Notes: generated by a model from the sequence alone, not told the origin. Positions 16,445-26,896 are shown, counted from the first letter of the stretch. The stretch is 64,000 nucleotides of DNA from Anaerolineales bacterium (GCA_025057645.1 JANXBJ010000004.1:1-64000); one strand, 5' to 3'. Numbers and translations: made by a program.

Positions 16445-16858
16445 AACCTTGACCCCAGGAAGAGCTGGAAGGCTATTGTATCATGGCTCGCCAGGATCGA
16501 TGTCCCCGTCCGCCAGCAACCGGCAGCCGACGCAGATGGGCACAGCTTTCGTGCTCCTCTCGCCCTTTGGGAGAGGAGCCGGGGGTGAGGGCCTTTGGGC
16601 GGCTGAAGCGGGGATGGCTGCGGGCACGGCTTGGTCGCAAACCCAGAGACCCATACTCATTAACTTACCTACCCCGGCACGGTCTTACATCCCGTCAACC
16701 TAAACAGAGCCACAAGCCCTGAGAGTCCTTAGCCGCTACGCTGCCTCAGAGTGACAGGACAGCCAATGGCGTTTGAGAGCGAGTCTCAAGGGTAAAAGGA
16801 CTCCCCCCCTTACGCCCCGCCTCGGAACAGCAGGACGTTCCCCTGAAACGACAGGCTC
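16445..16858. other. Intergenic region with interspersed repeat
   Basis: Besides the repeat copy at 16554-16591 I see no gene or site. The rest is unstructured sequence between two minus-strand genes. Confidence 0.45.
16554..16591 (-). repeat. Interspersed GC-rich palindromic repeat, copy 2 (inverted)
   Basis: The palindrome CTCTCGCCC-TTT-GGGAGAG followed by GAGCCGGGGGTGAGGG. It is the reverse complement of the element at 954-992 with a few differences. This copy is intergenic. Confidence 0.7.
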
Positions 16859-17689
16859 TCATGGCCGACTGCCTCTCTCGCCTCCCCGGAAGACTCGTCC
16901 GTCCAAGACGTGTTTCGGGTGACATGAGAGTGTCTCGGGACCGTAGCGGCGCACAATCAAGATAAAAGCCAGGATGACCGCTGCGGTAACCGCAGCCGCC
17001 ACCGTGCCTTCGCTGCCCGCCACAACCGCATTATATGAGCCGTGCCATAGGATCGTCGCAAACACGCTGCCACCCGTGCTGTTATACAGCCAGGTCAGCA
17101 CCATTGCCCCAGCTACGATACTGACTACGAATGCCAACACGGAGAACAGGGAGAGTTCATAGTTGTAGAAAAAAGCCGGGGCGTGCCAGCCTGCCCACAA
17201 CAACCCTAAAATCAACGAGGCGTCGCGCGCACTATAACGGGCTTGCAAGCGGGGTAAGGCAAAACCCCGCCAACCCGTCTCTTCGCCCAGACCGGAGATG
17301 AGAATCCACGCCAACCAGCCGCTCAGCCAACCCAAGGATGGCAACTCTGCCACCTTGCCAAAAACACCCGCCGCCTGCCAGGTTCCACTGACCAAACGCA
17401 GGACCAACACCACAACGCCCAAGACAATCACTGGGCTGAAGGCTGCCGCCAATCAGCCCCAACCAATGCGCCAGCGCGTCAGGCGGTTGATCAGTTCACG
17501 CAACCCTGCCCTGCCATCCGTCCATGCCGTGACAACGAAGGCCGCTAGCAACGGCCCGTAACCCGCTGCCAGATGCAGCCAGTTCGGGATGCCGCTCAGC
17601 AAGCTTTGCCCCTGCAACGCTAGCGGGACATAGGCGCACCAACTGATGAAATAGGCTAGGAAAAAGTACACAACTATTCCTTGACTCAT
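16859..17689 (-). pseudogene. CPBP (CAAX-type) intramembrane protease with in-frame TGA
   Basis: A single frame of 276 codons, interrupted only by a TGA at 17455-17453. The upstream part gives the N-terminal membrane segments, and the downstream part carries all CPBP motifs: GEETGWRG (EExxxR), WAGWHAPAFF (FxxxH-like) and LWHGSYNAV (HxxxN). The frame continues directly across the stop, at a place where relatives have an aromatic or hydrophobic residue. A TGG-to-TGA change is the simplest explanation. TGA is a normal stop elsewhere here (panB, for example), so the code is standard. Either the gene was recently inactivated, or it is an assembly error, or a shortened product starts at the TTG after the stop. 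Confidence 0.7.
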
Positions 17690-17726
17690 TTTCCTCTCCG
17701 CTAAGAGTTAAACATCCCCATGTTCT

Positions 17727-18048
17727 TTACACAGTCCGAAAGACATCCAAAAAGTGGCTTGGCGGGTTGCACCGACCCCGTGTTAGCACCACCAGCGGAA
17801 AGGTAATCACCTTGCCCGACTTCCTACCCAAGGCCTCGAGCGTGATCAGAGATTTGGGTGCAATGCCCCGCATGCACAGTTTTGCCCAACAGCCGTTGGG
17901 GAACAAACAGACACCAGAATAGCCAGTAGAAGCCAAACCCGAACAGGTAGCCCGCTTCTGCTCCCAGAAGACGGGTAGCTAGAGCAAACACTGCCGCTGT
18001 AGTAGGCAGCAAGAGGAAGGGGATGGCGATGGCAAGAGTCGGGTTCAA
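17727..18048 (-). pseudogene. Gene debris: CPBP N-terminus joined to a DUF385-like fragment
   Basis: The TTG at 18048, directly after the DUF418 stop, opens a short frame of about 58 residues (LLGAEAGYLFGFGFYWLFWC, VPQRLLG). It resembles the first membrane segments of CPBP proteases. The sequence then changes character: a different frame (about 17760-17860) encodes ITLEALGRKSGKVITFPLVVL. That is the core of the deazaflavin-dependent nitroreductase (DUF385) family, which has an intact member at 19704-20264. Neither part is complete, so these look like remnants joined by deletion. Confidence 0.5.
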
Positions 18049-19296
18049 TTACCTTTTCATCGGCTGCGGCTTGAGATAGGTCAGCGAACGCCACAGCCAT
18101 TCGGCAGGCCCGTAATAAAAGCGCTTCATCCACCAATAGCTGAAGGGAATTTGTAGCAAGTAGATCACGAGGGTCAGCCCGATGCCCGCTGCCGCGCCCA
18201 CCTTGCCAAATAGCCCCAACCCGTAACTGTAGAAAATCAGCGTACAAACGATGGACTGGGTCAGGTAGTTGGTCAGTGCCATCTGACCGACCGGGGCAAG
18301 CACCCTGAGCCGCTCGCTCCAAGTGGGCGAGAGCGCCAGTAGGCAAAAAATGGAGACATACGCCAGCATGAGCAGCGGCGCGCCGATGGATTGCCCAGCA
18401 GTTGCTAGAAAGAGCGCCCAAGCGGGTTCGATGCGGGACTGATTGAGAATCAGGGTGGCATAAAGGGCATTACCGCTCACCCCAATCACTAACCCCCAGA
18501 CCAACAATCGTTGGAATAAGCCCCGATGCGCTGCCAAATTGCGGAAGATGCCCTGCTTGCCCAAATAAACCCCCAGCAAGAACATCGCCAGCACGTTGAA
18601 ACCCATCACTAGGAAAGCAGCGGGTCCCATGCTGAAGTAATCAGCAATGCGCTGGCGAGTGATCTCGGCGAAGTTTCCGTTGGCATATACTCGGTAGGCT
18701 TGCGCCAATTCGGCTTCAAAGACGGCGGTAGTCTGGGCAAAGCTGGCTTGGATTTGCGACGAAGCCTCTGGAATGGAACGCCCCCACTCCAGCAAAGCAG
18801 TTACTACCAGATTGAACAACAATGGCAGCAGGAGCAAGATGGCAACCCAAATTAGTAGCGTGCGCGGTTTGGCTTTGCGGAAAAGTATCAGCGAAAAGCC
18901 AAGCAGGGCGTACATGATGAGGATGTCGCCTACCCAAATCAGAAAGGCATGCACGATGCCGATACCCAATAGCACGAACAGGCGGCGGGCATAGAGCGGC
19001 ACAAAGCGTCCACCGCGCCCTTCGATGCGCTCCATTTGTAAGGTCAGCCCTAGCCCGAAGAGCAATGAGAATAGGGCATAGAATTTCCCCTCGCCAGCAA
19101 GGTGAATGAACCACTCTGCAGCGCGATCATACCAGGGCGCAGTGGGGTCGATAGGAAAGAGGACAACCTGGATCGGGCGAGCGAAAATAATCATATTGAC
19201 CAGCAGGATGCCAAAGAGAGCAAACCCACGCAGAATATCCACGATCTGAATGCGTTCAGCCTGCTGGACGGGGGAAAGAGGGATAGAAGCCGTCAT
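18049..19296 (-). CDS. DUF418 family membrane protein (YeiB-like)
   Basis: A 415-residue integral membrane protein with about nine hydrophobic segments. It starts with the family signature IQIVDILRGFALFGILLVNM and contains FYALFSLLFGLGLTLQ and RRLFVLLGIGIVHAFLIW. It ends with the DUF418 domain PVGQMALTNYLTQSIVCTLIFY and FSYWWMKRFYYGPAEWLWRSLTY. It is related to acyltransferase-3 and HGSNAT membrane enzymes; no substrate is known. The ATG at 19296 has GAGGTGA upstream. Confidence 0.88.
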   Translation of the reverse strand: MTASIPLSPVQQAERIQIVDILRGFALFGILLVNMIIFARPIQVVLFPIDPTAPWYDRAAEWFIHLAGEGKFYALFSLLFGLGLTLQMERIEGRGGRFVPLYARRLFVLLGIGIVHAFLIWVGDILIMYALLGFSLILFRKAKPRTLLIWVAILLLLPLLFNLVVTALLEWGRSIPEASSQIQASFAQTTAVFEAELAQAYRVYANGNFAEITRQRIADYFSMGPAAFLVMGFNVLAMFLLGVYLGKQGIFRNLAAHRGLFQRLLVWGLVIGVSGNALYATLILNQSRIEPAWALFLATAGQSIGAPLLMLAYVSIFCLLALSPTWSERLRVLAPVGQMALTNYLTQSIVCTLIFYSYGLGLFGKVGAAAGIGLTLVIYLLQIPFSYWWMKRFYYGPAEWLWRSLTYLKPQPMKR

Positions 19297-19703
19297 AATT
19301 TCACCTCAACAAAATCGCAGTATAAAAACTTCCGATGCACCTGCCCAGTTTTTCGTCTCGAGGCTAGATCTTTCTCTTTTCGGCCGAGACTTTCTGTCCT
19401 GTCTACCCGAGCAAAGCGGTGCACAATAGACCGGCTTCTTGCCCGAACAAGCGATAAACCTCTAGAGTACGGGTGATACAACAGGTCATCTGGCTAGGGT
19501 CGTTGATTTTGAAGCTCACTTCACTTCGGCGAAGGTAAAGAGATTGCCGCCAGCCAGCTCAGCCGAGCGGGGCAAGGCAGAGATTGGCGGAGCGACCTCA
19601 AGCGCCGGAGGAATTTCACACTACCAAGGAGACCTAGAACAACAAGAATGAGGGTAAAGGCGTGCACGGTAGTTCTCTTCTGAAATGCTCGATTTTCACC
19701 CAA
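19297..19703. other. Gene-poor region with a possible membrane-protein remnant
   Basis: On the minus strand 19521-19703 there is a short frame with one hydrophobic stretch (AFTLILVVLGLLGSVKFL) followed by basic residues. It begins with TTG right after the stop of the preceding gene and lacks a full domain. It may be the tail of a decayed membrane protein; nothing else is visible. Confidence 0.3.
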
Positions 19704-20264
19704 TCATCTAATATTCCATACGATCCAAAGACAGATGGGTAGCAATAGCGCCCACACCCAGACCAAATCTGCCTTGAGCGGCGCAGGTGTGGGTTCATCG
19801 GTTGGCTCAAAGGTGACGAAGGTAAAGCGCTCTCTCTCGGCAATGAACTGCTCCGGCGTCATCTCGAAACCGGCTAGTTTCATCATGTTGCGTATGGTGG
19901 GGTTGGATTGCGCCCACTCGAAAGCGCGTCGCAGTTCTTCTTCCGTTTCAATCCGCCGCGCCCGCACCGATTGCGCCCCGCGCCAGGTCTGCACGGTGGC
20001 GAGCGGATTCGCTTCCAGATTGCGATACCAATCGGTTCTCGTTCCCCAGCCGCTCATTACAGTTGGTTTGCCCTCGAACTCGTGGAACTCAATTGCCGTG
20101 TGGCGCAGCTTTCCGCTCTTGCGCCCAATCGTGGTCATCACCATAAATAGGCGGCCGACTAAAAAGCCTAATCCTAAGCGATAGAGCAAGATCGGCGATT
20201 TGAACAAAAGTTTCAGCAGCCCTTTGAGGTAGGGCATGATTTCAACCCAGGTCTTTTGGCTCAA
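19704..20264 (-). CDS. Deazaflavin-dependent nitroreductase family protein (DUF385)
   Basis: A 186-residue protein of the split-barrel F420-dependent nitroreductase family. The core FMVMTTIGRKSGKLRHTAIE is followed by WYRNLEANPLATVQ, both characteristic. The C-terminus adds a hydrophobic segment (LVWVWALLLPICLWIVW), so it may be membrane-tethered. Members reduce nitro compounds or quinones with F420H2, or bind other cofactors; the cofactor here is unknown. The likely TTG start overlaps the upstream stop (TTGA) and has GGAG 8 nt before it; an ATG nine codons later is the alternative. Confidence 0.75.
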   Translation of the reverse strand: MSQKTWVEIMPYLKGLLKLLFKSPILLYRLGLGFLVGRLFMVMTTIGRKSGKLRHTAIEFHEFEGKPTVMSGWGTRTDWYRNLEANPLATVQTWRGAQSVRARRIETEEELRRAFEWAQSNPTIRNMMKLAGFEMTPEQFIAERERFTFVTFEPTDEPTPAPLKADLVWVWALLLPICLWIVWNIR

Positions 20265-21283
20265 CGGATAATCTCCGTATCAAGAGAGGCGATCTCGCAC
20301 ACGGCGGGGTTTTCTGGCAGATAACGCACGGTAACCCTGCTCCCGACACGCACGGCCCCATAAAGCTTGGGGCTGGTCTCCTCTGTGCGCACAAAAACTT
20401 GCCAGCTACCATGCGGCGCTCTGGCTTCGAATGCAAAGGCGATCGTGCATTTGTCAACCTCTTCCGCAGTCGCCTTGTACAGCTTCCGCCACACAATCAA
20501 GCCCGGAACTTGTTGTCCCTCTCTTTGCAAGCGAAGCCATTGTAAAGTGCGTCGAGAGTTTTCAACCAAGAAGGGGAGGAAACCCCAGAGAATAACGGGA
20601 AGCGATGAGCCCAAAATAAGATATAAACCCAACAGGGAAGGAGGAAAGGAACCTTCTAGGATGGAAATCGATGGATTTGAAGGCAAATATCGCACCGTGA
20701 CCTGATCCCCTACCCTGAGGTGGAACAGAGTAGATGCTTTGACCTCTTGAGAGTCACTCACCTTTTGATACTTTCCATCCACAGGAACTTGAAATTCATA
20801 AGCAACCGAAGAGGCATCCAAATTGGTCTCCACAATGGTGGCTTGAGTCGACTGAGAGTCGATCCACAATCGCCATTCTTGCACAAAGGCAAGCACCAGA
20901 ACTAGGACGGCCACTGCGATTCCATTCACGGCAAACCAGAAGAGTGCCCAAATCAAACTGGTCTTCAAGGGCTTCTCGGGAAACGGGAGAGAGAGATTTC
21001 GGTATTTCTCCGGCAACGTGCTGGGACTTTTAGCAAAAGCCAGGGGCTGGGCATCCTGGGAAGGTGTTTCAAGACCACCCTGCCTTTGCTTAGAAGCGCG
21101 CCAAGCCTGAACCAGTGGGCGAACTTTGAAATATCCATAACCGACCAAAACCAAAAAATAGATTGCAACCACGGGTGCAGCTCTGCCGAAAGTGCCCCAA
21201 AAGAAAGTGATCGTCATGATCAAAATCAGAACACCAAGAACGATCATAAATGTTGAACGGAACACAAAAGCGACTCGTTTCAC
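20261..21283 (-). CDS. DUF3592-like membrane protein
   Basis: A 340-residue membrane protein with an N-terminal hydrophobic pair, a central segment near residue 120 and another near residue 225. Two extracytoplasmic units each end in the pattern VTVRYLPxNP (QVTVRYLPSNPSISIL and RVTVRYLPENPAVCEI), which is typical of DUF3592. The function is unknown. The GTG at 21283 has GGAGGGA upstream. It overlaps the downstream DUF385 gene by 4 nt. Confidence 0.7.
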   Translation of the reverse strand: MKRVAFVFRSTFMIVLGVLILIMTITFFWGTFGRAAPVVAIYFLVLVGYGYFKVRPLVQAWRASKQRQGGLETPSQDAQPLAFAKSPSTLPEKYRNLSLPFPEKPLKTSLIWALFWFAVNGIAVAVLVLVLAFVQEWRLWIDSQSTQATIVETNLDASSVAYEFQVPVDGKYQKVSDSQEVKASTLFHLRVGDQVTVRYLPSNPSISILEGSFPPSLLGLYLILGSSLPVILWGFLPFLVENSRRTLQWLRLQREGQQVPGLIVWRKLYKATAEEVDKCTIAFAFEARAPHGSWQVFVRTEETSPKLYGAVRVGSRVTVRYLPENPAVCEIASLDTEIIR

Positions 21284-21349
21284 TTATCCCTCCACGAAGG
21301 TTAGGTAAGGAAAGTCGAGTTTCGGCGTTAGACCCTCCGTAGATTCTGA

Positions 21350-23026
21350 TCACCCGGCTCCGCTCGAGCCGCCCCCCGAAGCGCCTCCGCCATCTCCACC
21401 CCCCGAAGAAGAACCGATGTCGGTGTAGGAGAGAAAATTGCCCATCGAACTGAAAGCACCGGATAAAGAGTGAAACCAAGACGGGAGGGAAACTCCGCTC
21501 ATCTTTTCAAAATACCTTGCCCAAGCTTCGCCCAAGCCGAAGATAACGGCATAGGCAAGATAGCGCTCAAAGACATCGGGGCGCATGGCTGGCTCCTGCC
21601 CGGCAATCATGCGGTTGAGGTAGGTCCAGAAACTCTTCCAGTGCATTTTCTGTTCCTCGCCGGTTGGGGTGAGCGGCGAGTAATACGAAGCATACACTAT
21701 CAGCAGGCTCGAAAGCAGAAACACTCCACCACCAAAGCCTGCCAAGGCTGCTCCAATCCAACCCACAAGTTGGCCAATAGTGGCAAAAAACACAAGAACA
21801 AAAATTCCTACAATGCAAAGCACCAGACCAACAACAAGAGCGATCACGCCCGTTACCTTGAGCACGGTTCGTTCCCTTTTCCGTTGCGGGTCAAGCCATC
21901 CGCGACGCACGAGTTCCTGCTCTATAGGTTCTTCAAAGCGCTTCCTTTTCGAGGAAAGGCGAAGCAGAACTTTGCCGAGGTCTGCCTGACTTTCACCGGG
22001 CTTAAAGATGAGCTGGAATATCCCTTGTTCAAAAGGATGGAGCGGTTCTGCTTGGTTAATCCATTCGAGAAGGTATTTCGCTCCCCAGCGGCTTTTTTCT
22101 TCGCGAATTCGAAAAACGCCGCGTTGGGCGAGGTCGAGCAGTGCCCCAAGAGCGGTATAGTTCTCCTGCCCCATCAACTTGCCCACCAACGCCGGCGATA
22201 AACGGTCATCGGGCGGCGTAGGAAGCGGGTTCATGGGGGGTAGATTTAGCTCTCTGCGATGAGCCTGAACATAGGCAAAGATCCCCAAGCCGCCGAGCAA
22301 CAGGGTCGCAAGTCCGCTGAGCAAGCCCACCGGAAGCGCATTCAGCAGAGCAGCGCGACGTTCTTGCTCGCGCACTTGCCATTTGGGCATAGCGCTCACG
22401 AGGCTATTGGCGGGGAACTCGGCGGTCAGGATTACTCCCTCATTGGCACCGATGCCCGAGGTGGTGAGTTCGAATCCGGTGGCGGTCGCAGTCACGCTGA
22501 AAGCGCGGTCGAGGGAAGGAGACTTAAGCGGCTGAACATTGGGCGGAACATTTAGCCAGATGGTGCTTTGGCTAATGGGGTAGCCGTGGTCGGGGGGGAT
22601 GACGTACCAGCGCAGGATGTCTGCCCCGCCGGTGCTCACGACCCCTGTGACACGATATCGCACAACAAACGTGTGCATCGAATTGCTGGTCGGAGAGAAA
22701 TGCCAAGTCACCTTCAACGGATCGCCGGTTTGCACTTCAACTTGCCCTGCTTGGGTACCTTGTGGCATCGCAATGCCATCCATGCTGGCTTCCAGGAAAG
22801 TCAAGCCGTCCGTGCGCTCGGCGGAGATATGGCGGAAGGCGTAGGTAAAGGGTCCGCCTTCGAAGCGAAAGACAACCGTTTCGGTGATGATCATGTCGCC
22901 GTCCGGTTGGAGATCCAGTTGCACATTGAAACGCTCAGCGTAGTAGCTTTTACCGGCTTGGGCAACGGAAACAAGAAGAATCAAGAGAAGACTCACGAGG
23001 AGAATTGCGAAGATTTTTCTGCTCAT
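21350..23026 (-). CDS. DUF2207 domain membrane protein
   Basis: A 558-residue protein with a signal peptide (FAILLVSLLLILLVSVAQA), then a beta-rich extracellular DUF2207 domain. That domain includes YYAERFNVQLDLQPDGDMIITETVVFRFEGG (split: begins YYAERF, ends FEGG) and ILRWYVIPPDH. A membrane segment lies near residue 235, then a cytoplasmic winged-helix-like region (ALLDLAQRGVFRI), two more membrane segments and a Ser/Gly-rich tail, GGGDGGGASGGGSSG. This is the standard layout of YciQ-type predicted membrane proteins of unknown role. The ATG at 23026 follows an AAGAAAAG stretch. Confidence 0.83.
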   Translation of the reverse strand: MSRKIFAILLVSLLLILLVSVAQAGKSYYAERFNVQLDLQPDGDMIITETVVFRFEGGPFTYAFRHISAERTDGLTFLEASMDGIAMPQGTQAGQVEVQTGDPLKVTWHFSPTSNSMHTFVVRYRVTGVVSTGGADILRWYVIPPDHGYPISQSTIWLNVPPNVQPLKSPSLDRAFSVTATATGFELTTSGIGANEGVILTAEFPANSLVSAMPKWQVREQERRAALLNALPVGLLSGLATLLLGGLGIFAYVQAHRRELNLPPMNPLPTPPDDRLSPALVGKLMGQENYTALGALLDLAQRGVFRIREEKSRWGAKYLLEWINQAEPLHPFEQGIFQLIFKPGESQADLGKVLLRLSSKRKRFEEPIEQELVRRGWLDPQRKRERTVLKVTGVIALVVGLVLCIVGIFVLVFFATIGQLVGWIGAALAGFGGGVFLLSSLLIVYASYYSPLTPTGEEQKMHWKSFWTYLNRMIAGQEPAMRPDVFERYLAYAVIFGLGEAWARYFEKMSGVSLPSWFHSLSGAFSSMGNFLSYTDIGSSSGGGDGGGASGGGSSGAG

Positions 23027-23106
23027 CTTTTCTTTATACGCTCCGGGATGTGTTTTGGTTTCGAGAAGAAATGTATACCAGATGGGCAACCCCCAATATG
23101 AAGTGT

Positions 23107-23976
23107 TTATGCCGTTTGAGCGACTAACCGAATGCGTTCTCGGGCTAGTTCTACGATCCAAGGCAGAATAGGAACCTGAACCTTCTCAGGCAAGCGCAAA
23201 GGAGCGCTGAGGGATGCCCTGGGAGAGGGTTTTGGACTTTTAGGCGAAAGCATTTGCTGGATCACCTGCAGAAATTCAGCCGTGCGTTGTTGGTTCAGGC
23301 GGCCACGGCGTAATCGGACGAATGGGTTGCGCATCCAAGCGGGGTTGAGCACCCCACTTACTGCGCTCACCACTAAGTGCAGGTTCGGCACATGGCGTAT
23401 AATCACTTCAATACTTGGAGACCAATTCTCCAGCTCCTCCTCCGCTCCGGGCATAAATAGGGGATCAGGTTCGATGCGGCCGCCCGGAAAGATCAGAACG
23501 GTGCCCCCATTTTGCAGATGGCGGATCACTGCGCGCAAGGTCTTCGCCCGCTCAAAAGTATCGAGGGAGGAATAAATTAGATGACCGGCCGTAGCCTTCA
23601 AATGGCGCAGGAAAGGAACACCTGAAGCTACGACACGCAGGTCTTTGCGCGGCAGACGAGAGGCCAGCACCAAACTGTCGACTAACCCCGGATGATTTGA
23701 GACCACCAGAAGGGCGCCTTCCTCCGGGAGGGGAGCTTCAATTTGGACATATACTTGCTCGGCAAAAACGGGCAGCACGCGTCGAGCGGCTTCAGAAAAC
23801 CCCTTCAGAGCGACATTCCGATCGAATGCCACCGCAAGCTCGGCAAAGCGCTGAACAGCAGGAGAAAACAAAGGCTTCAACGCAAGGCAAAGGTACGGAA
23901 ATCTGAGAAGACCCAATGCCTTGAACACCTCATCGAGCAAGAGCTGGCGCAATTGCCCGACTTCCACGGCTTCCAA
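23107..23976 (-). CDS. PlsC-like 1-acylglycerol-3-phosphate acyltransferase family protein
   Basis: A 289-residue protein with acyltransferase motif I NHPGLVDS (NHx4D). A motif III variant FPGGRIEPD stands where FPEGTRS is usual, and a motif IV-like VSAVSGVLNP follows. These residues bind glycerol-phosphate and acyl donors in lysophosphatidate acyltransferases. The altered motif III (Gly for Glu) leaves substrate preference open. No membrane span is obvious, so association with the membrane is probably peripheral. The first codon is uncertain: TTG at 23976 or GTG at 23967. Confidence 0.7.
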   Translation of the reverse strand: MEAVEVGQLRQLLLDEVFKALGLLRFPYLCLALKPLFSPAVQRFAELAVAFDRNVALKGFSEAARRVLPVFAEQVYVQIEAPLPEEGALLVVSNHPGLVDSLVLASRLPRKDLRVVASGVPFLRHLKATAGHLIYSSLDTFERAKTLRAVIRHLQNGGTVLIFPGGRIEPDPLFMPGAEEELENWSPSIEVIIRHVPNLHLVVSAVSGVLNPAWMRNPFVRLRRGRLNQQRTAEFLQVIQQMLSPKSPKPSPRASLSAPLRLPEKVQVPILPWIVELARERIRLVAQTA

Positions 23977-23997
23977 CCTCGAGTTTTCAGCTTTCGC

Positions 23998-25770
23998 CTA
24001 GCGTGTTTTCCACTTTAGCGCCTGTTGAGAGAGACGCCTGGTCAGCAGATCGTAGAGCAAGCGCACACCCACGCTGGTCAGGATCACCAGCACCGACATT
24101 GCGGCTGCAGCGGCTGTGTCTCCGGCATCGTCCATGTTGACAATGGCCACCGAAGCCAGCTTGAGGCGCGGTGAGTAGAGAAAAATGACTGCTGAAACGG
24201 TTACCATTGCATTGACAAAGTAATACATTCCCATCTCTAACAGCGCCGGCAAGCTCAGCGGCACGGTGACCTTCCAAAACGTGCGATAGAACGGCACACC
24301 CAGCGATTCCGAAACCGACTCGAATTCGTTGTCTAGTTGCTTTAGGGCGGTTGTGGCCGTCATGAAGCTGACAGTATAGAAATGGACGATGTTGGATAGC
24401 ACCAAAATTGCCATCGTATTATACATAAAGTGAAACGGGTTGCTCACTCTCAACGGCCCCAAGTTCCACTCCAGAGGATTGAAGAAAAAGATATAGGCCA
24501 AGCCGATCACCATCCCCGGTAAGGCGACGGGGATCATCGAAAAAAAGTAGGCCAGAGTGCGGATTGAGCGGAACGGCCTGAGCTTCTCAAGTGCATAGGC
24601 AGAGAGAAAAGTCATTGCTGTGCCGATGACGGCAGTATAAAAGGACATGCGCACGCTGTTCCAAAAGGCGGCATAGCCACCTCCGCCGACCTTTGAAAAA
24701 TCAAAGTGACGCAGGGTCAGGTTAAGCTTATAGGGCCAAATATCCACCAGAGAGGCTAAGAACACCGTAGCGATCACCGAAAAAACCGCAAAGGTAACTA
24801 AGGAGCAGTATACGAAACCGAGCGCGTCTGCCCAGCGGTTGGGCTTGGGCTGATAGGGGACTGCCCGCGAAGTTAGAACTGCAGCCTGTCTTCTTTGCAT
24901 CAGGCGGTCAATCACGAAGGCGATCGCAGTCGGGATCAAGAGCAAGACGCTGATCGTTGCCCCCATCTCAAAGTTCTGCTGACCGATGACCTGTTTATAA
25001 ATGTCGGTAGCCATGACGTTGTAATTCCCGCCGACCACTTTTGGAACCCCGAAGTCGGTCAGCACCAAAGTAAAGACGACAAAAACCGAACTAACCAGCC
25101 CGTATTTCATACTCGGCAAGGTGACGGTCAAAAACGTGCGCCAAGGGGGGGCTTGTAGGGTCAAGCTTGCCTCGTATAGGCGGGCATCAGCTAAGCTGGC
25201 CGCGACCAGTAAGATCATCACCGCCTGGGGGAAGACATAAAGTAATTCCCCCAATAGAATGCCATTAAAGCCGTAGAGGTTAATGTCCCATCCCTGCCAG
25301 CCCACCAGACGCTCGAATGCGCCCCCGAATCCGGTGGTGATCAACCCTTTGCGCCCAAACAGGTATACCAAGCCGATAGCATGGGCGAGAGGAGGGACAT
25401 ACAAGGGCAGCATGGCGGCAACCAGAAAGAACCGCTTGCCGGGCATCTGGGTTCGGCTGAGGGCATAAGCATACCCAAAGGCCAAGGTCACTGCTAGCAA
25501 GGTAGTGATGACTGAGACTCTCAGACTGTTTGCAAAAGAAATTGAGAGCGCCGGGGTGTTGAAGTAGCGCAGATAATTAGCTAATCCCACCCAGTTGCCG
25601 TCTCGATCGGACAAGCTACGCTGCACAAGAGGAATTAAGGGAAGAACCACCCCCAATAACAACCAAGCTAAGACTAGAAGGATTAGCAGCTTCTTGAGAA
25701 CGTCTTCGCCGGCAAAAAGAGAGAGGGAAACGCTGCGCCGCAATCGTTCGTGCCAAGCCGCCGTTGTCAT
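23998..25770 (-). CDS. phnU: 2-Aminoethylphosphonate-type ABC transporter permease (fused, two-domain)
   Basis: A 590-residue protein of about 12 membrane segments, with two binding-protein-dependent permease domains in tandem. EAA-like loops occur at [20 protein letters not shown] and [21 protein letters not shown]. The segment [10 protein letters not shown]...[17 protein letters not shown] matches the PhnU2 branch that imports 2-aminoethylphosphonate, which is related to ferric iron FbpB permeases. It is the last gene of the phnS-phnT-phnU operon, 3 nt after phnT. No phosphonate-degrading genes are in the window, so the substrate rests on family resemblance. Confidence 0.8.
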   Translation of the reverse strand: MTTAAWHERLRRSVSLSLFAGEDVLKKLLILLVLAWLLLGVVLPLIPLVQRSLSDRDGNWVGLANYLRYFNTPALSISFANSLRVSVITTLLAVTLAFGYAYALSRTQMPGKRFFLVAAMLPLYVPPLAHAIGLVYLFGRKGLITTGFGGAFERLVGWQGWDINLYGFNGILLGELLYVFPQAVMILLVAASLADARLYEASLTLQAPPWRTFLTVTLPSMKYGLVSSVFVVFTLVLTDFGVPKVVGGNYNVMATDIYKQVIGQQNFEMGATISVLLLIPTAIAFVIDRLMQRRQAAVLTSRAVPYQPKPNRWADALGFVYCSLVTFAVFSVIATVFLASLVDIWPYKLNLTLRHFDFSKVGGGGYAAFWNSVRMSFYTAVIGTAMTFLSAYALEKLRPFRSIRTLAYFFSMIPVALPGMVIGLAYIFFFNPLEWNLGPLRVSNPFHFMYNTMAILVLSNIVHFYTVSFMTATTALKQLDNEFESVSESLGVPFYRTFWKVTVPLSLPALLEMGMYYFVNAMVTVSAVIFLYSPRLKLASVAIVNMDDAGDTAAAAAMSVLVILTSVGVRLLYDLLTRRLSQQALKWKTR

Positions 25771-25773
25771 ACC

Positions 25774-26868
25774 TTATACCGAAATTGAGTTTGTCTTGGG
25801 GTAGACCCGTAACTGGTCGGGAGGAAGATATATCGGCACCTCTTCCCCCTCCTGGATAGAGTACGAGGAGGAACGCTGCGGTGGTAAATAGGCAATCAGT
25901 CGTTCTGCCTGAGCGAGCTGGAGGTGCAGGCGGTAGAACGCTCCGATGAACTCCACTTCGCGCACGCGAGTGCGCAGGACATTCTCCCGCCCGTCGCCTG
26001 AACTTTCGACCACTTGCACTTTCTCCGGGCGAATGGCCAGCAGAACACCTTGTCCTGCGGGATGGCGGATCTCTTGGTGGAGGTTAATATCTACTTCGCC
26101 GACCCTGACCCGTCTTAACTCCGGTGCGACAACCACACCGGAGAGAAAGTTCATCAAGCCGACAAAGTCCGCCACAAACGGTGTCGCCGGACTGTGGTAA
26201 ACCTCCTCCGGTGTGCCGATCTGAGCAATCCGCCCTTGATCCATCACTACCACCCGATCGGCCATGGTCAGGGCCTCTTCTTGGTCGTGACTCACCATAA
26301 TGGTGGTGATCCCCAACTGGCGTTGTAGACGGGCGACTTCGATGCGCAAATTGGCGCGCACGCGGGCATCGAGCGCCGAAAGCGGCTCATCCAAGAGGAG
26401 CAGGCTAGGAGAAATGGCCAGAGCACGGGCAAGGGCAACCCTCTGTTGTTGACCACCACTTAGCTGGGCGGGGTACCTCTCCCCGTAGCCTTCCAAACCG
26501 ACTAGCTGGAGCAAATCCGCCACACGCCGGCGGATTTGCTCTTTGGGCATTTTGCGGTTTTCTAACCCATACGCGATGTTTTGAAAAACGGTCAGATTAG
26601 GAAAGAGAGCATAGGACTGAAAAACGATGCCGATGTTGCGTCTGGCCGGAGAGAGGTAAGTGATATCCTGTCCTTTCTGCAAAATCCGTCCGCTGGTCGG
26701 CACCTCTAGTCCGGCCACAATCCGCAACAGGGTCGTCTTGCCACAACCGCTTGGGCCGAGTAAAAAGACGAACTCCCCTTCTTGAATATCTAGGGAGACG
26801 TCTTCGAGAGCTAGGGTGCGGTCAAATTTCTTGGTGATCGATTCGATCCGCAAGTACGGTTCTGCCAT
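25774..26868 (-). CDS. phnT: 2-Aminoethylphosphonate-type ABC transporter ATPase
   Basis: A 364-residue ABC ATPase with Walker [11 protein letters not shown]-loop [13 protein letters not shown], signature LSGGQQQR, Walker B LLLLDEP and switch His in [10 protein letters not shown]-terminal TOBE domain follows ([30 protein letters not shown]). It energises the PhnU permease at the inner membrane face. The ATG at 26868 is chosen; the frame runs 22 residues further upstream into the intercistronic hairpin. A 39-nt hairpin separates it from phnS. Confidence 0.85.
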   Translation of the reverse strand: MAEPYLRIESITKKFDRTLALEDVSLDIQEGEFVFLLGPSGCGKTTLLRIVAGLEVPTSGRILQKGQDITYLSPARRNIGIVFQSYALFPNLTVFQNIAYGLENRKMPKEQIRRRVADLLQLVGLEGYGERYPAQLSGGQQQRVALARALAISPSLLLLDEPLSALDARVRANLRIEVARLQRQLGITTIMVSHDQEEALTMADRVVVMDQGRIAQIGTPEEVYHSPATPFVADFVGLMNFLSGVVVAPELRRVRVGEVDINLHQEIRHPAGQGVLLAIRPEKVQVVESSGDGRENVLRTRVREVEFIGAFYRLHLQLAQAERLIAYLPPQRSSSYSIQEGEEVPIYLPPDQLRVYPKTNSISV

Positions 26869-26896
26869 ACTCTGCGCTTTTCGCCTTTTTCGACCA

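Noticed and set aside
17453..17455. Selenocysteine or a recoded Trp codon at the in-frame TGA
   Set aside because: TGA ends other genes here (panB, thpR), no SECIS-like hairpin was apparent downstream, and CPBP proteases have no catalytic Cys at this place.
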